64,000 bases of DNA from Gracilaria gracilis (lineage: Eukaryota; Rhodophyta; Florideophyceae; Gracilariales; Gracilariaceae): the NCBI GenBank assembly GCA_030374805.1, contig JARGSG010000006.1, positions 124,001 to 188,000 of the forward strand, given 5' to 3'. Shown piece after piece: positions 1-9,017 of the stretch. Every line of letters begins with the position of its first letter. Positions within the stretch are counted from its first letter, which is position 1. Position numbers and translations under genes: made by a program. Below the pieces are notes generated by a model, which worked only from the letters and a program-made list of their open reading frames with translations, was not told where the DNA came from and did no database searches.

Positions 1-1
1 G

Positions 2-862
2 GCGGAGGGTCCCGATCTCATCTGGTCGGCAAGTCAGCTGGATTACATTCAGGCCGCTCTGTCCGCGTTCAACCTCACTGACACGCCTCTCAAGGCACGC
101 ATCCGCGACATATTGCAGCGTACCAAGCGAACGGATGCGGAACCAGTTGTGTTGTTGGCGTATTCCCGATCGTCCATCGATGTACGCGCCGCGCTCGACA
201 AGCACGTGGAAGAGAGCCTCGAAGGCGGCGAGTCGCAGCAACAAGTTGAGAGTCGGCTCCGCAGGCTGGTGACCATTGTGACGATCGGTCCGGGTACGTC
301 AGGGTACCCCGATGGACCTGCCTATATCCACCTGGCTACTTATCAGGATCCACTCGCACGTCTTGCAGGAGTCACTTCACGTGACCGCGCAGACCGCGCG
401 GGGAAGGATGCAATGTTCGTCAACACCGATTCGCCGTTCGCAGACGGCTCGTTTGATGGCCACAACTTTGGGTCGGTGACAGTGCAATACCTTGCGCTTG
501 TGATGGCGGCCAACCACGTGAAGGGTTTCCGTGAGCTGTGGGAAAAGCACATGGCCGGGCAGATCGTCGTACCGGAGAACGCGGGTATGTTGCTGAAATC
601 GTTGATCGTGTTGACGGATGGCACCGAGTGGTTGTTCTCACCGAATGATGCGTGGAAGGGGCTTGGGAAGGATGCGTTACCGGATCCAGCGACATCGGAG
701 AGAGTTCTCAGAGAGGGCATGGGCGACGATTATGTGAACAGAGTGATTGCTGAGTTTGGCGCGCCGAAGGAGCCGAAGAATGGGCCACCATCTGTGGACG
801 GTGATGGCGAGAACAACAGCGAGCAGCCGGAGAACCGCGGGTGGAACTGCACTTTGTGCTAG
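2..862 (+). CDS. Possible alpha/beta-hydrolase (lipase-like) protein, C-terminal part
   Basis: The frame is open from the first complete codon, so the N-terminus lies outside the window; 286 residues are visible, ending at TAG. I see a hydrophobic strand leading into AYSRSS (Ser about residue 55), which could be a degenerate GxSxG nucleophile elbow. A second strand, VTIVTIGPG (about 90-98), is followed by TYQDPLARL (Asp about 116) and DGHNFGS (His about 154). This Ser-strand-Asp-His order resembles class-3-type lipases, but the assignment is inference and the residues outside the elbow are unchecked. A charged Gly/Asn/Glu tail ends in CTLC, which fits a CAAX prenylation box and would put the protein on a membrane face. 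No membrane segment is visible. The gene has no intron in the visible part. It could equally be an uncharacterised lineage-specific family. Confidence 0.5.
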   Translation, partial: AEGPDLIWSASQLDYIQAALSAFNLTDTPLKARIRDILQRTKRTDAEPVVLLAYSRSSIDVRAALDKHVEESLEGGESQQQVESRLRRLVTIVTIGPGTSGYPDGPAYIHLATYQDPLARLAGVTSRDRADRAGKDAMFVNTDSPFADGSFDGHNFGSVTVQYLALVMAANHVKGFRELWEKHMAGQIVVPENAGMLLKSLIVLTDGTEWLFSPNDAWKGLGKDALPDPATSERVLREGMGDDYVNRVIAEFGAPKEPKNGPPSVDGDGENNSEQPENRGWNCTLC

Positions 863-1459
863 ACGACCGTTCGCCGCTATGGCTATCGAGGACTTCCCCT
901 CTCGTCAAAGATATGGCACGTTGCAACGGTGGCAACGTGTACAGGTTGCAAAGGTGGAACGGGTGGCATCATTTTGAATTTTCCGACTTGAATGACTTGC
1001 GGGAATGTACCAACGGTATCTATATATACCTTCGCAGCTCTGACCAGCATCAAAGCCCTTCATGGTCTGGTCGCGGTGATCGTCTGAACGTATCGGTTTA
1101 TCACATGGTTTGCTGCTATTCCGCTGCGGCATAGGCGACGCGGCTGAACAGCACTGAAGCATGTCCTAGGACGCTCTCCTCACAATCACGTATAGTGATA
1201 TCTCTGAGCTTCCGTTGGTGACTTTGGTGACATCCGTGAATGGCCATAGGCTCTCTCACCGGAAGCATGCCCTACATAGAAAAATCACAGAGTTCTTGTG
1301 CGTCGCGATCGAACAGTCGTGTCTTTTTCGTTTTGGTACCAAATTACCTGTTGCTTTACGAAGGTAGGAGAGCACGTACACATGCAAGTGTGCAGTAAGA
1401 AGTGAGAAACGAGTAAACTTCCGCATTAACAATAGGATGTGACTACAACCCAACAACAT
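863..1459. other. Intergenic between two 3' ends
   Basis: The plus-strand gene ends at 862 and the minus-strand gene ends at 1460, so both flanking 3' ends point into this stretch. A TATA-like run (TATATATACC) lies at 1021-1030 but no gene follows it. I see no other feature. Confidence 0.4.
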
Positions 1460-2062
1460 TTAGATGCAAAAGCCATACTGATAAGCCACGGAATACAGAT
1501 ATGAGATGACAGCTTCCAGGTCAGCATTGCCGAAAGCCCTTCCCTCAACTGGTACACTAAACCCATTCGCATCCGTGGTACATCCGAAGTCTCTAATTTT
1601 CAGCATGATTGGTATCATCTTCTTAACTGCGGCAACGAACTTTCCTTTGGTCTCAGTAACAGGGAACATTTCCCGCTTCCTCTTAGGTTGTGTTGTCTCG
1701 CAGTATCTCGTAACATCAGCTCCGGACATAGAACCACCCGGAAACTCCGACAACTGAATGTCGATCTTCGGATACTTTACAATCATGGGGGTCAAGTCAG
1801 CTTGACGGAACACAAACAGATACGCTTCGGCACATTGCAAAGGAATTCCGTCGTTGATGGTCAGCACGAACATTTTCTCGTACACTGAAACGGTAGTGCC
1901 ACTCATTGGTCGATAACAATCATCTGGCATATTGAAAGAACGTCCTCGAAGTGTTTTGGGAAGTGGATTCCCGGATTTACAAGTGGCGCCCTCATTCTGA
2001 CCCAACACAGCAGATATGAACACCAGGTTCAACAACAAACAAAGGCGAAACGAAAGTTTCAT
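1460..2062 (-). CDS. Small secreted cysteine-containing protein, unknown function
   Basis: A 200-residue intronless ORF with a clear ATG. Residues 1-21 form a textbook signal peptide (Lys/Arg, then a Leu-rich core, ending near VLGQ). The mature part has six cysteines at about 28, 49, 77, 121, 161 and 199, an even number that would allow three disulfides, as expected for an extracellular protein. There is no further membrane segment, no GPI-like tail and no motif I recognise. A KRKR cluster near 127-130 could be a processing site (inference). The function is unknown. The intact frame, signal peptide and paired cysteines argue for a real gene rather than a chance ORF. Confidence 0.7.
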   Translation of the reverse strand: MKLSFRLCLLLNLVFISAVLGQNEGATCKSGNPLPKTLRGRSFNMPDDCYRPMSGTTVSVYEKMFVLTINDGIPLQCAEAYLFVFRQADLTPMIVKYPKIDIQLSEFPGGSMSGADVTRYCETTQPKRKREMFPVTETKGKFVAAVKKMIPIMLKIRDFGCTTDANGFSVPVEGRAFGNADLEAVISYLYSVAYQYGFCI

Positions 2063-2616
2063 ATTGTCCTCACGTGGAAAGTAGCAAGCTTGCTGAACAG
2101 GCTCCGGTTGTTAGTATCATACTGAGACCACTTTTTAGACAAAGCCAGTGGGAACCGTTTCAGTCAAGTACGTTGCACTCTTTATAACTAAGCGAAACTT
2201 ACCCCATCGCTTCACGTTTTCTTCCGGGCGCCAGAAAGGAATCTGTCCCAAACGGACTAACAGTTTGCTCAGGACTGCAGTGTCAGTAGAGGTTCGTGTC
2301 CTGGAGAATCTGTGACTCTTGGACACAAAAGCGATCCATTTTAGGGGCCATTAAGTACAGAGGTACAGGAAGTATCGTAATCCTAAGTGATATCCTCTTT
2401 GTAGTTCCTAAACTGTTCCCTTGAAGCACAATGTCAAGCCAACTACCGGGGCTGAACATGGTGGGCAAAGCCAATTGGCAGTTTGGCAGACTTCAGGATA
2501 ACTCATGGCAGTAAAAAGTTGTCGGTTCTTTGGCCAACAAATTCCAGATCATAACAAACTTCTGCTATTTCTATTTCAGGAGGAGTTTTTATCACGCAAG
2601 AACTGGGCCAGTCAAT
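2063..2616. other. Upstream region of the secreted-protein gene
   Basis: This stretch lies upstream of the minus-strand ATG at 2062. Short overlapping ORFs on both strands have no protein character. I see no TATA box or repeat that I can support. Confidence 0.3.
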
Positions 2617-2859
2617 CTAAGTGTGGTAAATCGCGGTCAAAGAATCGATACGGCACCAAGAAAGAGTGTCAGAGGGCTCTGTGCCTTCCCTCTGACCTTC
2701 TCTGATCGCGACTGCTGCGATCAGGTACCTTTATTAGTAGCGCAGACTACCAGTCTGGTACCACAATGAAGATCTTCTCCATTCTAATTAAACCACGGAG
2801 CGTGTTCGCGCTCCGTGCTCTTCGAATTAAAACCTAGTCTACGCTCTAATATGCTACAC
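2617..2859. repeat. Structured dispersed repeat R1, copy A
   Basis: A 243 bp segment repeated in the same orientation at 14257-14508. It contains consecutive perfect stem-loops: GTCAGAGGG paired with CCCTCTGAC, GATCGC with GCGATC, and CACGGAGCG with CGCTCCGTG. In the other copy two of these stems differ only by changes that keep G-U pairs. It could be a solo LTR, a short nonautonomous element or a structured RNA. No protein frame is shared convincingly. Confidence 0.75.
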
Positions 2860-3920
2860 TAAGTGATCACTCCTGAGACCACTCATGGACTGAATGTGCA
2901 GCCACTCTGGTTCTTCGGCCTTTGCGTAGCAGGCTTTAAACTTGTCTCTGGAAGAAGTTTGGTCCTCTCTCGATGACGACAGACCTATCTTTTTCGAAGA
3001 CATGTCTTGATCCCCACCCTTTTGCCGCCACCCAGGTTCAATTCAGCCTTTGTTGCTACCTGATTTTCCTGCTTATTCTTGTTCAAATGTACCTGTATTC
3101 GACTATCTCTCTATGTAAAGGGCATTGAAAATCGCCCTCTCTTCGTCCCCACTTTACTAACAGAGAGTTCACTTCTCGGCGATCTATTATATACCACTCG
3201 TTTACTGCTACGATATGCTCTTCGAATCCCACCCACGATGAATACCATGACCTGATGACTACTTGTGTTGAGCAATATCTCTTTTACTACAGCGTCGACA
3301 GTGGCGAGCAAATGACATACGAGTGCTGCGAAAGAAACTTCCTTGACCTGCCCTTCATGGTGGAATTGGGCTCCTGACAAGAGACAAAATGAATTCTCTG
3401 CTTAAAACGTAGGCTTTCGCAGATTTAGAACTGATTAGCGCAGTTCCATAGGAGCATTGCATACAAAGTTTGGCGCTGTGTACGAAATGGGACAGAACTA
3501 CTTACGAAGGGATCAAATTCCAGACAATGGCAACGCCAGTGACGAAACCGATCTGGAATGGAGATTGGTCTGACACCCCGCCTTCGTATTGGAAATATCT
3601 CTCAGGTTCTAGCTGCAAAAAATGGACTATGAGACAAGGTAAAGATACTTGTTTCTGTTTTGTCATTGGACAAATATAACGCTTTCGCCTGGAAAAAGCT
3701 GTTCTCATGTTGGACTATTTTTCAGCTGTCGGCGCGATACCCCAATGGGAAGAAGCGCAGGAGATGTTTTAGTCCAATTTACATTCAAGCATCAACTTTC
3801 TACCAAAAGAAGGCATTCTTGATCTTCATAAACGAGCAGAGATATCGTGTATTAAGAAGATGGGCACAAAAAATGGATTTTCTTGGAACGAAAGCTGTCA
3901 TTTCTTTAGGGGCGACATGG
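2860..3920. other. Gene-poor interval
   Basis: Only short ORFs without recognisable motifs are present, the longest being 89 codons on the minus strand at 3111-3380. I see no promoter, repeat or RNA gene that I can support, apart from the microsatellite that begins near its right end. Confidence 0.3.
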
Positions 3921-4030
3921 TCAACGACCTTCATTACCTTCATCATCAACATCATCGTCGTCGTCATCGACTTCATCGACGTCATCCGCGTCGTCGGCGT
4001 CATCCGCGTCGTCATCGTCAGCGTCGTCGC

Positions 4031-4062
<32 letters not shown>

Positions 4063-4412
4063 GCGCCGTTGGTGTCGTCGGTGTCGTCGGTGTCGTTGTT
4101 GTCATCAGCATCATCGGGAACGTCATCATTGCTATCTTCGTCAACTACAACATCATGTAGAGCTACACCGTCTTTGTCGTTCTCTTCGTCATCGTCCAAA
4201 CCGTCATCACTGTCTTCAACCTTGTCTTCATCATTACTCTCACGTACTACCACCTTGGGGCCAGATTCTTCTAATATCTGTGGTACGTTCTGAACGGATT
4301 TTGCCTGTGAAGTAAGCCTTAAAGTGTCGGCAGAGCTCGGAACCACGGCGGAGAGTGAGAAGTTGAATAGGAGACCAAGCAGAGCAAGAGAAATGAAGAA
4401 CCTAACGTTCAT
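3921..4412 (-). CDS. Secreted poly-aspartate acidic protein
   Basis: The start is the ATG at 4412, because the sequence after it (MNVRFFISLALLGLLF) is a strong signal peptide cleaving near residue 22; an upstream non-ATG extension is disfavoured. The mature protein is 140 residues. A Ser/Val/Glu stretch is followed from about residue 70 by an almost pure Asp domain with scattered Asn, Val, Ala, Glu and Gly, written by (GTC)n-type trinucleotide repeats. Such tails bind Ca2+ or other divalent cations at low affinity and occur in calcium-store, cell-wall and mineral-associated proteins; which role applies here is unknown. It ends EGNEGR-TGA. The repeat makes length polymorphism likely. The other frames of the repeat (poly-Arg/His or poly-Ser) are shadows. 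Confidence 0.7.
3950..4140. repeat. Trinucleotide microsatellite inside the poly-Asp gene
   Basis: Imperfect runs of CGT/GTC-type triplets (for example CGTCGTCGTCGTCG near 4030) cover about 190 bp and encode the Asp tail on the minus strand. Confidence 0.85.
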
Positions 4413-5302
4413 GGTGACTAAAGTCGGCGTATACGAATCGCGCAAAGAAGACTAATCGTTGAGATGGTGATAGGAGTTGAAAGGTATTGGAATTGTGTTG
4501 CAGTTCCCATCGAAAACCAACTGGTCGTCGATGAAGATTCGCCTTTATACTGAGACCAGGTTCGTAGTGACTGAAGACTAGAGAGAGTTCTGCTTTGGAG
4601 TTTCAAAGAGAATGCGAGTTTGGGAGCGGGAATCCTGCAAAATTTTGTGGCTACGAAGTGGGAGCGCAATGAAGATGCAATTGCAAATGCACCAGAGGAA
4701 AAATTGGCACGATGCTCTGATGGTGGAACGAACGGGCACTCGTTGAAGAAAAGAATCGAGTCATGACCTCCTCCATTGGGGTTCTTTCTATTTGATGACG
4801 TGGGTGTTTAGGATGACGCACACATCTGCTGGAACAAGCAGCAAACGCAAATGGTTGCATTCAATGTTTGAATGGGTTGTAACGCAGTTCGTGATCTCGA
4901 AGTAGCGTTTATCGACAGTGAAAACGAATGTGTAGCACAATGATGTGGTATGAATGTCAGACAAGTGCGGCTCATGTTCTGCGTTAAAAGGAAGGAGGAG
5001 CAATCCTACAAGTTATCTAAACGCCAGCTTTGACAAATACTTAATTGTTCGACATCATGTCATATGCTCAGTACTAGCTCTTTGATGGCGGCAAGTGTGT
5101 CACAGATGGAAGACCTTTACCATCCAAAATAGAATCACCCCTGACCGCAAGATTCCGCTGATACCCGTAGTTACGGAACATACCAGTTCTTTCTCCTCCT
5201 CTAAGAATAATGATTGTTCACCAAGGTTCTAGCTGCCTTTGCAGTTGGTTTGGCTTTCTTCCTGCATTTTGGAACGCTACCTGTACCGTTGTTGGTATCA
5301 TA
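4413..5302. other. Upstream region of the acidic-protein gene
   Basis: It lies between the ATG of the minus-strand gene and the Tc1 element. The ORFs here are short and overlap on both strands. No feature can be supported. Confidence 0.3.
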
Positions 5303-5312
5303 CAGTCCTCGT

Positions 5313-5502
5313 CAAAAGTATACGAACGGGGGCTGAAGGCCAGTACACAGCACTTCTGAGAGACTGTGGGGTAGATTAAGGCTACAATAAACTTTCTTTT
5401 ACTTCATTAAAACATTCTAGCACAATAAAAACCCTTCAAACATTGTGTAGCGCCTACAGTGCAAGCTTTTCACCTTACAGGGCGGTTCAAAAGTATACGA
5501 AC
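5313..5502. repeat. Left IR/DR arm of the Tc1 element
   Basis: Two direct copies of CAAAAGTATACGAAC at 5313-5327 and 5488-5502, the presumed transposase-binding sites. The right arm (6666-6853) mirrors it. Confidence 0.85.
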
Positions 5503-5541
5503 AAAATCATATTTTTGACCTGCTGCGCATCTAAGCCCAGT

Positions 5542-6540
5542 TTAGTACTTTGTTTTGCGCCCGTTAGCGCGCATTACAGCCATGCAACGCCTAGGCATGC
5601 TGTTATTAAGCATGGTTAACACGTGAGGGTCTATTTTGTCCCACTCATCGCGAAGAGCCTGCTTCAGAGCCTCTTTGGAGTCATACTGCTTACAATCAGC
5701 GTAGACCCTGTAAGCGAGTATGCTCCAAAGATTCTCTATAGGATTTAGATCCGGAGAATGTGCTGGCCACTCCATTAAATTGTATTTGTTCTCCGTAAAC
5801 CACTTTATGCTATACCGCGATTTGTGAATAGGGGCATTGTCCTGCTGAAAAATCCAATTACTACCATGTTGCATGTTAGCCCATGGTACCATATGCTGCT
5901 GTAGCATATCTATATACTTCTTAGAGTCCACAGTTCCATCAATAAACACCAAGGGCCCTTTACCATAGTATAAAAAACAACTCCATAACATGACAGAAAC
6001 TCCTCCATGTTTACGTTTCGAAAAAACTTGTTCATCATGACGTAAGTCATGCCAATAAAAGCTCCAGCCATCAGGACCATCTCCATTAAATTTTTTCTCA
6101 TCACTCCAAATCACCATACGTCACTCATCTTCGTAGAAACGATTATGATACATTGCCCATTCAAGACGCTGTTCACGGTGATATTCGGTTATCAAAGGTG
6201 TTACTTTTTTCTTCTTATAATCAAAAATTTCGAGACGGTGGATTTCACGAGTGACAGTCGAGACAGATATGTCCAAGTCCAAATCTTTTTTGAGCTGAAG
6301 TGCAGAGCATGAACGTTTAGAAAGGGTCTTCTTTATACGACGTTTGGTTTGGGGTGATGATTTGTGAGGTCTACCAGAGCGTTTTTTGGCAATGCCTGGT
6401 GTTTGGCGCTTTAAATTGGTACATATTGCTGATTTGGAACGTTTCAGTTGGTTAGCAATAAAGCCAAAAAACTTTCCAACAGAGCGATATGCTTTTATAG
6501 CTGCAACCTCTTCAGTCGTAATATTTTTGCCGCGGGGCAT
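5542..6540 (-). pseudogene. Tc1-like DDE transposase with one in-frame TGA
   Basis: The start ATG at 6540 gives a basic paired/HTH DNA-binding region (MPRGKNITTEE, then KRSGRPHK) and an HTH with STVTREIHRL. After FYEDE there is a TGA at 6118-6120, and the same frame resumes with VIWSDEKKFN (first catalytic Asp). WIFQQDNAPIH supplies the second Asp, and SPDLNPIENLW supplies the third acidic residue (Glu in PIENLW). Total length is about 332 codons, normal for Tc1. The stop sits directly before the first catalytic strand and may derive from TGG or CGA by one transition. There is no frameshift, so decay is recent or the stop is a single defect. Confidence 0.9.
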
Positions 6541-7072
6541 TTTGTAGTGGTTGATTTGGGAGATAAGAAAGCTAGATACAATAAAGAAGGGTCAATGGTT
6601 TATTGGTGCACTCTAGGTTGCTTTGAATGGAGTGTTGTTGACATTTGCGCGCCATAATTTGAATCGTTCGTATACTTTTGCTGTGAGTTGAAATGGCACT
6701 TTATTTTTTAATACAGAAACAAACACAGTCTTTACAGTAGTGATGGGGCCAATTGGGGTGGTTTTTTATTTCATATAAATGATCTAAAGGACAACTACAA
6801 CAGGCGCTTTTATCTGCAGTTATGTCCGTATAACCCCTGTTCGTATACTTATGACGGGGACTGTACAATGCCGGTCCACAGTAGAAGCACGCAATGTCAT
6901 GTCTTAAGGGATGTGGTTCAGCCAAACACGATGAGCACCTCCGTGCAACATGATATCATCGGAATCGGAATCTTGGAGAATCGGCTTCTTGTTGAGGTAT
7001 GACATCCATTCTGGCCCTAAATGAAGGCTCGATGGAGAAAAGGAGGATCACTATGACGAAATGCTGTCTAGT

Positions 7073-7111
7073 TGCGCACTTGTTACACATATTATGTGTA
7101 ACAAGTGCGCA
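7073..7111. repeat. Perfect 19 bp palindrome with 1 nt spacer
   Basis: Arms 7073-7091 and 7093-7111 are perfect inverted copies (core TGTTACACATA / TATGTGTAACA). The right arm overlaps the left end of repeat R2 copy A, so the palindrome may have arisen by inverted duplication at that end. Confidence 0.85.
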
Positions 7112-7234
7112 CCTCCCCTCTCCAGGTGTGGTGGCTTGCGGCCGTCGGCCGCTGTCCTTTAATCCGGCCACCAGTTGGAAACGTGTGGACACTGTGGCCC
7201 GTTCCAATTGGTGGCCATGACTACCTAGTTTACA
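7097..7234. repeat. Short repeat R2, copy A (138 bp, uninterrupted)
   Basis: Starts TGTAACAAG and ends CTAGTTTACA, so the tips are short inverted repeats (TGTAA-C). It contains a stem-loop in which GGCCACCAGTTGG pairs with CCAATTGGTGGCC. The second copy at 12975-14027 is the same length once an insertion is removed. It is best read as a small nonautonomous element (MITE-like). Confidence 0.8.
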
Positions 7235-7401
7235 CTGTCCCTCGCAAACATGTTCGAAGAACAATACTTTGCGTATAGACATTCCCTACCACTATTGAAA
7301 AGCAATGGCTACCATTAAAAACCTCAGCCGCAGCAAAACCCGTTGGGAAAATTCTGCGCTTCTAAGGAAAAGGTATAGCATCGCAAAAGATATCCCCTGG
7401 A

Positions 7402-9017
7402 TTAGTAACTGTAGTATATAAACACAAAAACACAAACAAGACAAGAAACAAAGTGCAGTAAGGTCAGTACAGAATGAAAAACGCCTTGAACCATAAGACC
7501 GCAAAGAAGTCCTAATTTTTCTGTCAAGTCAAAGCGCACGGCCTTTGTAAGAATGTCTGCAGGTTGGACGTCTGTCCTTATTTCTTCAACATTCACAATC
7601 CTAAACTTCACCAGCTCTTTCACATGACGAAATTTCAGAGCAATGTTCTTATTCCTTTCACAAGTTTTAGGATTACCTGCAATTGACAGCGCTGTAGAAC
7701 TGTCATTGAATATAGGAATAGGGTAGATTCTATGCTTTTGTTGTTCGAGAACCTTATCGTTGCGTAGTTCCTAGAAGAATCTTCTCATCCATGTCAAGAC
7801 CTTCCCGCAATACGATAGTGCAATATATTCGACTTCTCCAGATGACAGAGCAATGAGCGTTTGCTTTTTCGTCGTCTACATAATCGGTGCTTTGTTCACC
7901 TTGATCAATAAGCCTGTTGTAGACTTTCTAGTCTCACGAAATCCAGCCCAGTCTGCATTACAATATGCTTCCATTGGTGCTGATATTTTTGTTGGAAAGA
8001 ACAAGCACAGTTCTTTTGTACCCTTCAAGTACCGCAGTACTCTCTTTGCAAGTCCGATATGCCTCATGCAGGGATCTTGAACTTGCCTTGCCAGCATCGA
8101 AGCTGCGAATACTATGTCGGGCCTAGATGATACGGCCAAGTACATCATATGCCCTACCATTTTACGGTAGCGGGCGTGAAGCGCGGGCGAGAGTTGCAAC
8201 TCATCATCGCCACGTCCAGTTAAGTCGCAGGGAGAAGGCAGTGGGGTTCGTGCCGAGTTGGAGTTTAACATTCCATACTCCTTCAGGATTTTATCCACAT
8301 ACCTAGTTTGACGGATCTTTATGCCATTTCTGTCTCGTTCTATGTCCAGTCCTACAAAGGACTTCGCTTCACCCAGAAACTTTACTTGAAAAAGTTTCCG
8401 CATCTCTTCCTTGAAATCATTCAGGAGAGAACGAGAGTTTGATACCATGAGAATGTCATCAACGACCACCACTAGGTTCAGCGAGCCGCCTGTGGATTTG
8501 TAAATGTAGAGACGGCTGTCCGTGCTTGATTTTTTGAACCCGTGGCGCAGTAGTTCGTCGTGGAGCAGAGATCCCAGATCTGTCCGGCTTGTCGTGCTCC
8601 GTAGATTGACTTTTTGAGCAAGCAGACTTTTCCGGGGACGTACGAAGATCCAGAAGAGTTTTGCGGTTGCTCCATTAGCAAAGGCTCGTCCAGATCTCCG
8701 TACAAGTATGCGTTGCTGATATCCATTGTCTCCAGTATAAGTCCTTGAGCGGCTGCCTTTGCGATGGTGAGACGAATAGTCTCAAGGCGTGCTACTGGTG
8801 CGTAGATATTGTCTGGGTCAAAGTCCAAGTAAGGGCGCTGCTTGTCGCCCCGGATGACGCAACGCGCTTTAGCGAGGATCTTAGGAGGATGAGCGCTTAC
8901 GTGCTTAACCAGAAAAGTCCATAGGAAAGGAAGTGGTTACATTCCATTCCTCTTGGCGACCAATTCCCATGTTCCCCTGTTCACGAGCGCGTTGAACTCC
9001 CGGTCAATTGCTTGAGC
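7402..9017 (-). pseudogene. Copia reverse transcriptase/RNase H remnant
   Basis: In the same frame as the upstream polyprotein the RT begins near REFNALVNRGTW, with a TAA at 8937-8939. It goes on to DFDPDNIYAPVARLET and LETMDISNAYLYG, and to SIYGARQAGQIW. There one G is missing from a G run (about 8570), shifting the frame. The restored frame gives VVVVDDILMV (the xxDD catalytic pair), FVGLDIERD and SSRPDIVFAASML. The RNase H end is fragmented by further stops, finishing with VQPADILTKAV. It is not functional. Confidence 0.85.

Larger units (their letters stand above)
5303..6863 (-). mobile_element. Tc1/mariner transposon, IR/DR type, complete ends
   Basis: The element starts CAGTCCTCG at 5303 and ends with the inverted match CGGGGACTG at 6863, flanked by TA at 5301-5302 and 6864-6865, the Tc1/mariner target duplication. 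The motif CAAAAGTATACGAAC occurs twice in the left arm (5313-5327, 5488-5502) and, inverted, twice in the right arm (6666-6680, 6839-6853 with one change). The spacing is about 175 bp in both arms. This paired-repeat layout is the IR/DR architecture known from Sleeping Beauty-like elements. The single transposase frame inside carries one internal stop, so this copy is probably immobile now but young, as both ends are nearly identical. Confidence 0.92.

Noticed and set aside
3660-4315. Arg/His-rich and Val/Ile-rich ORFs opposite the poly-Asp gene
   Set aside because: Pure by-products of the (GTC)n tract; only the minus frame has a signal peptide and a sensible start.
6956-7282. Shared protein frame in the two R2 copies (CKLGSHGHQLERATVSTRF)
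   Set aside because: Identity extends over non-coding bases and stem-loop; it reflects recent repeat copying, and the frame has no start of its own.
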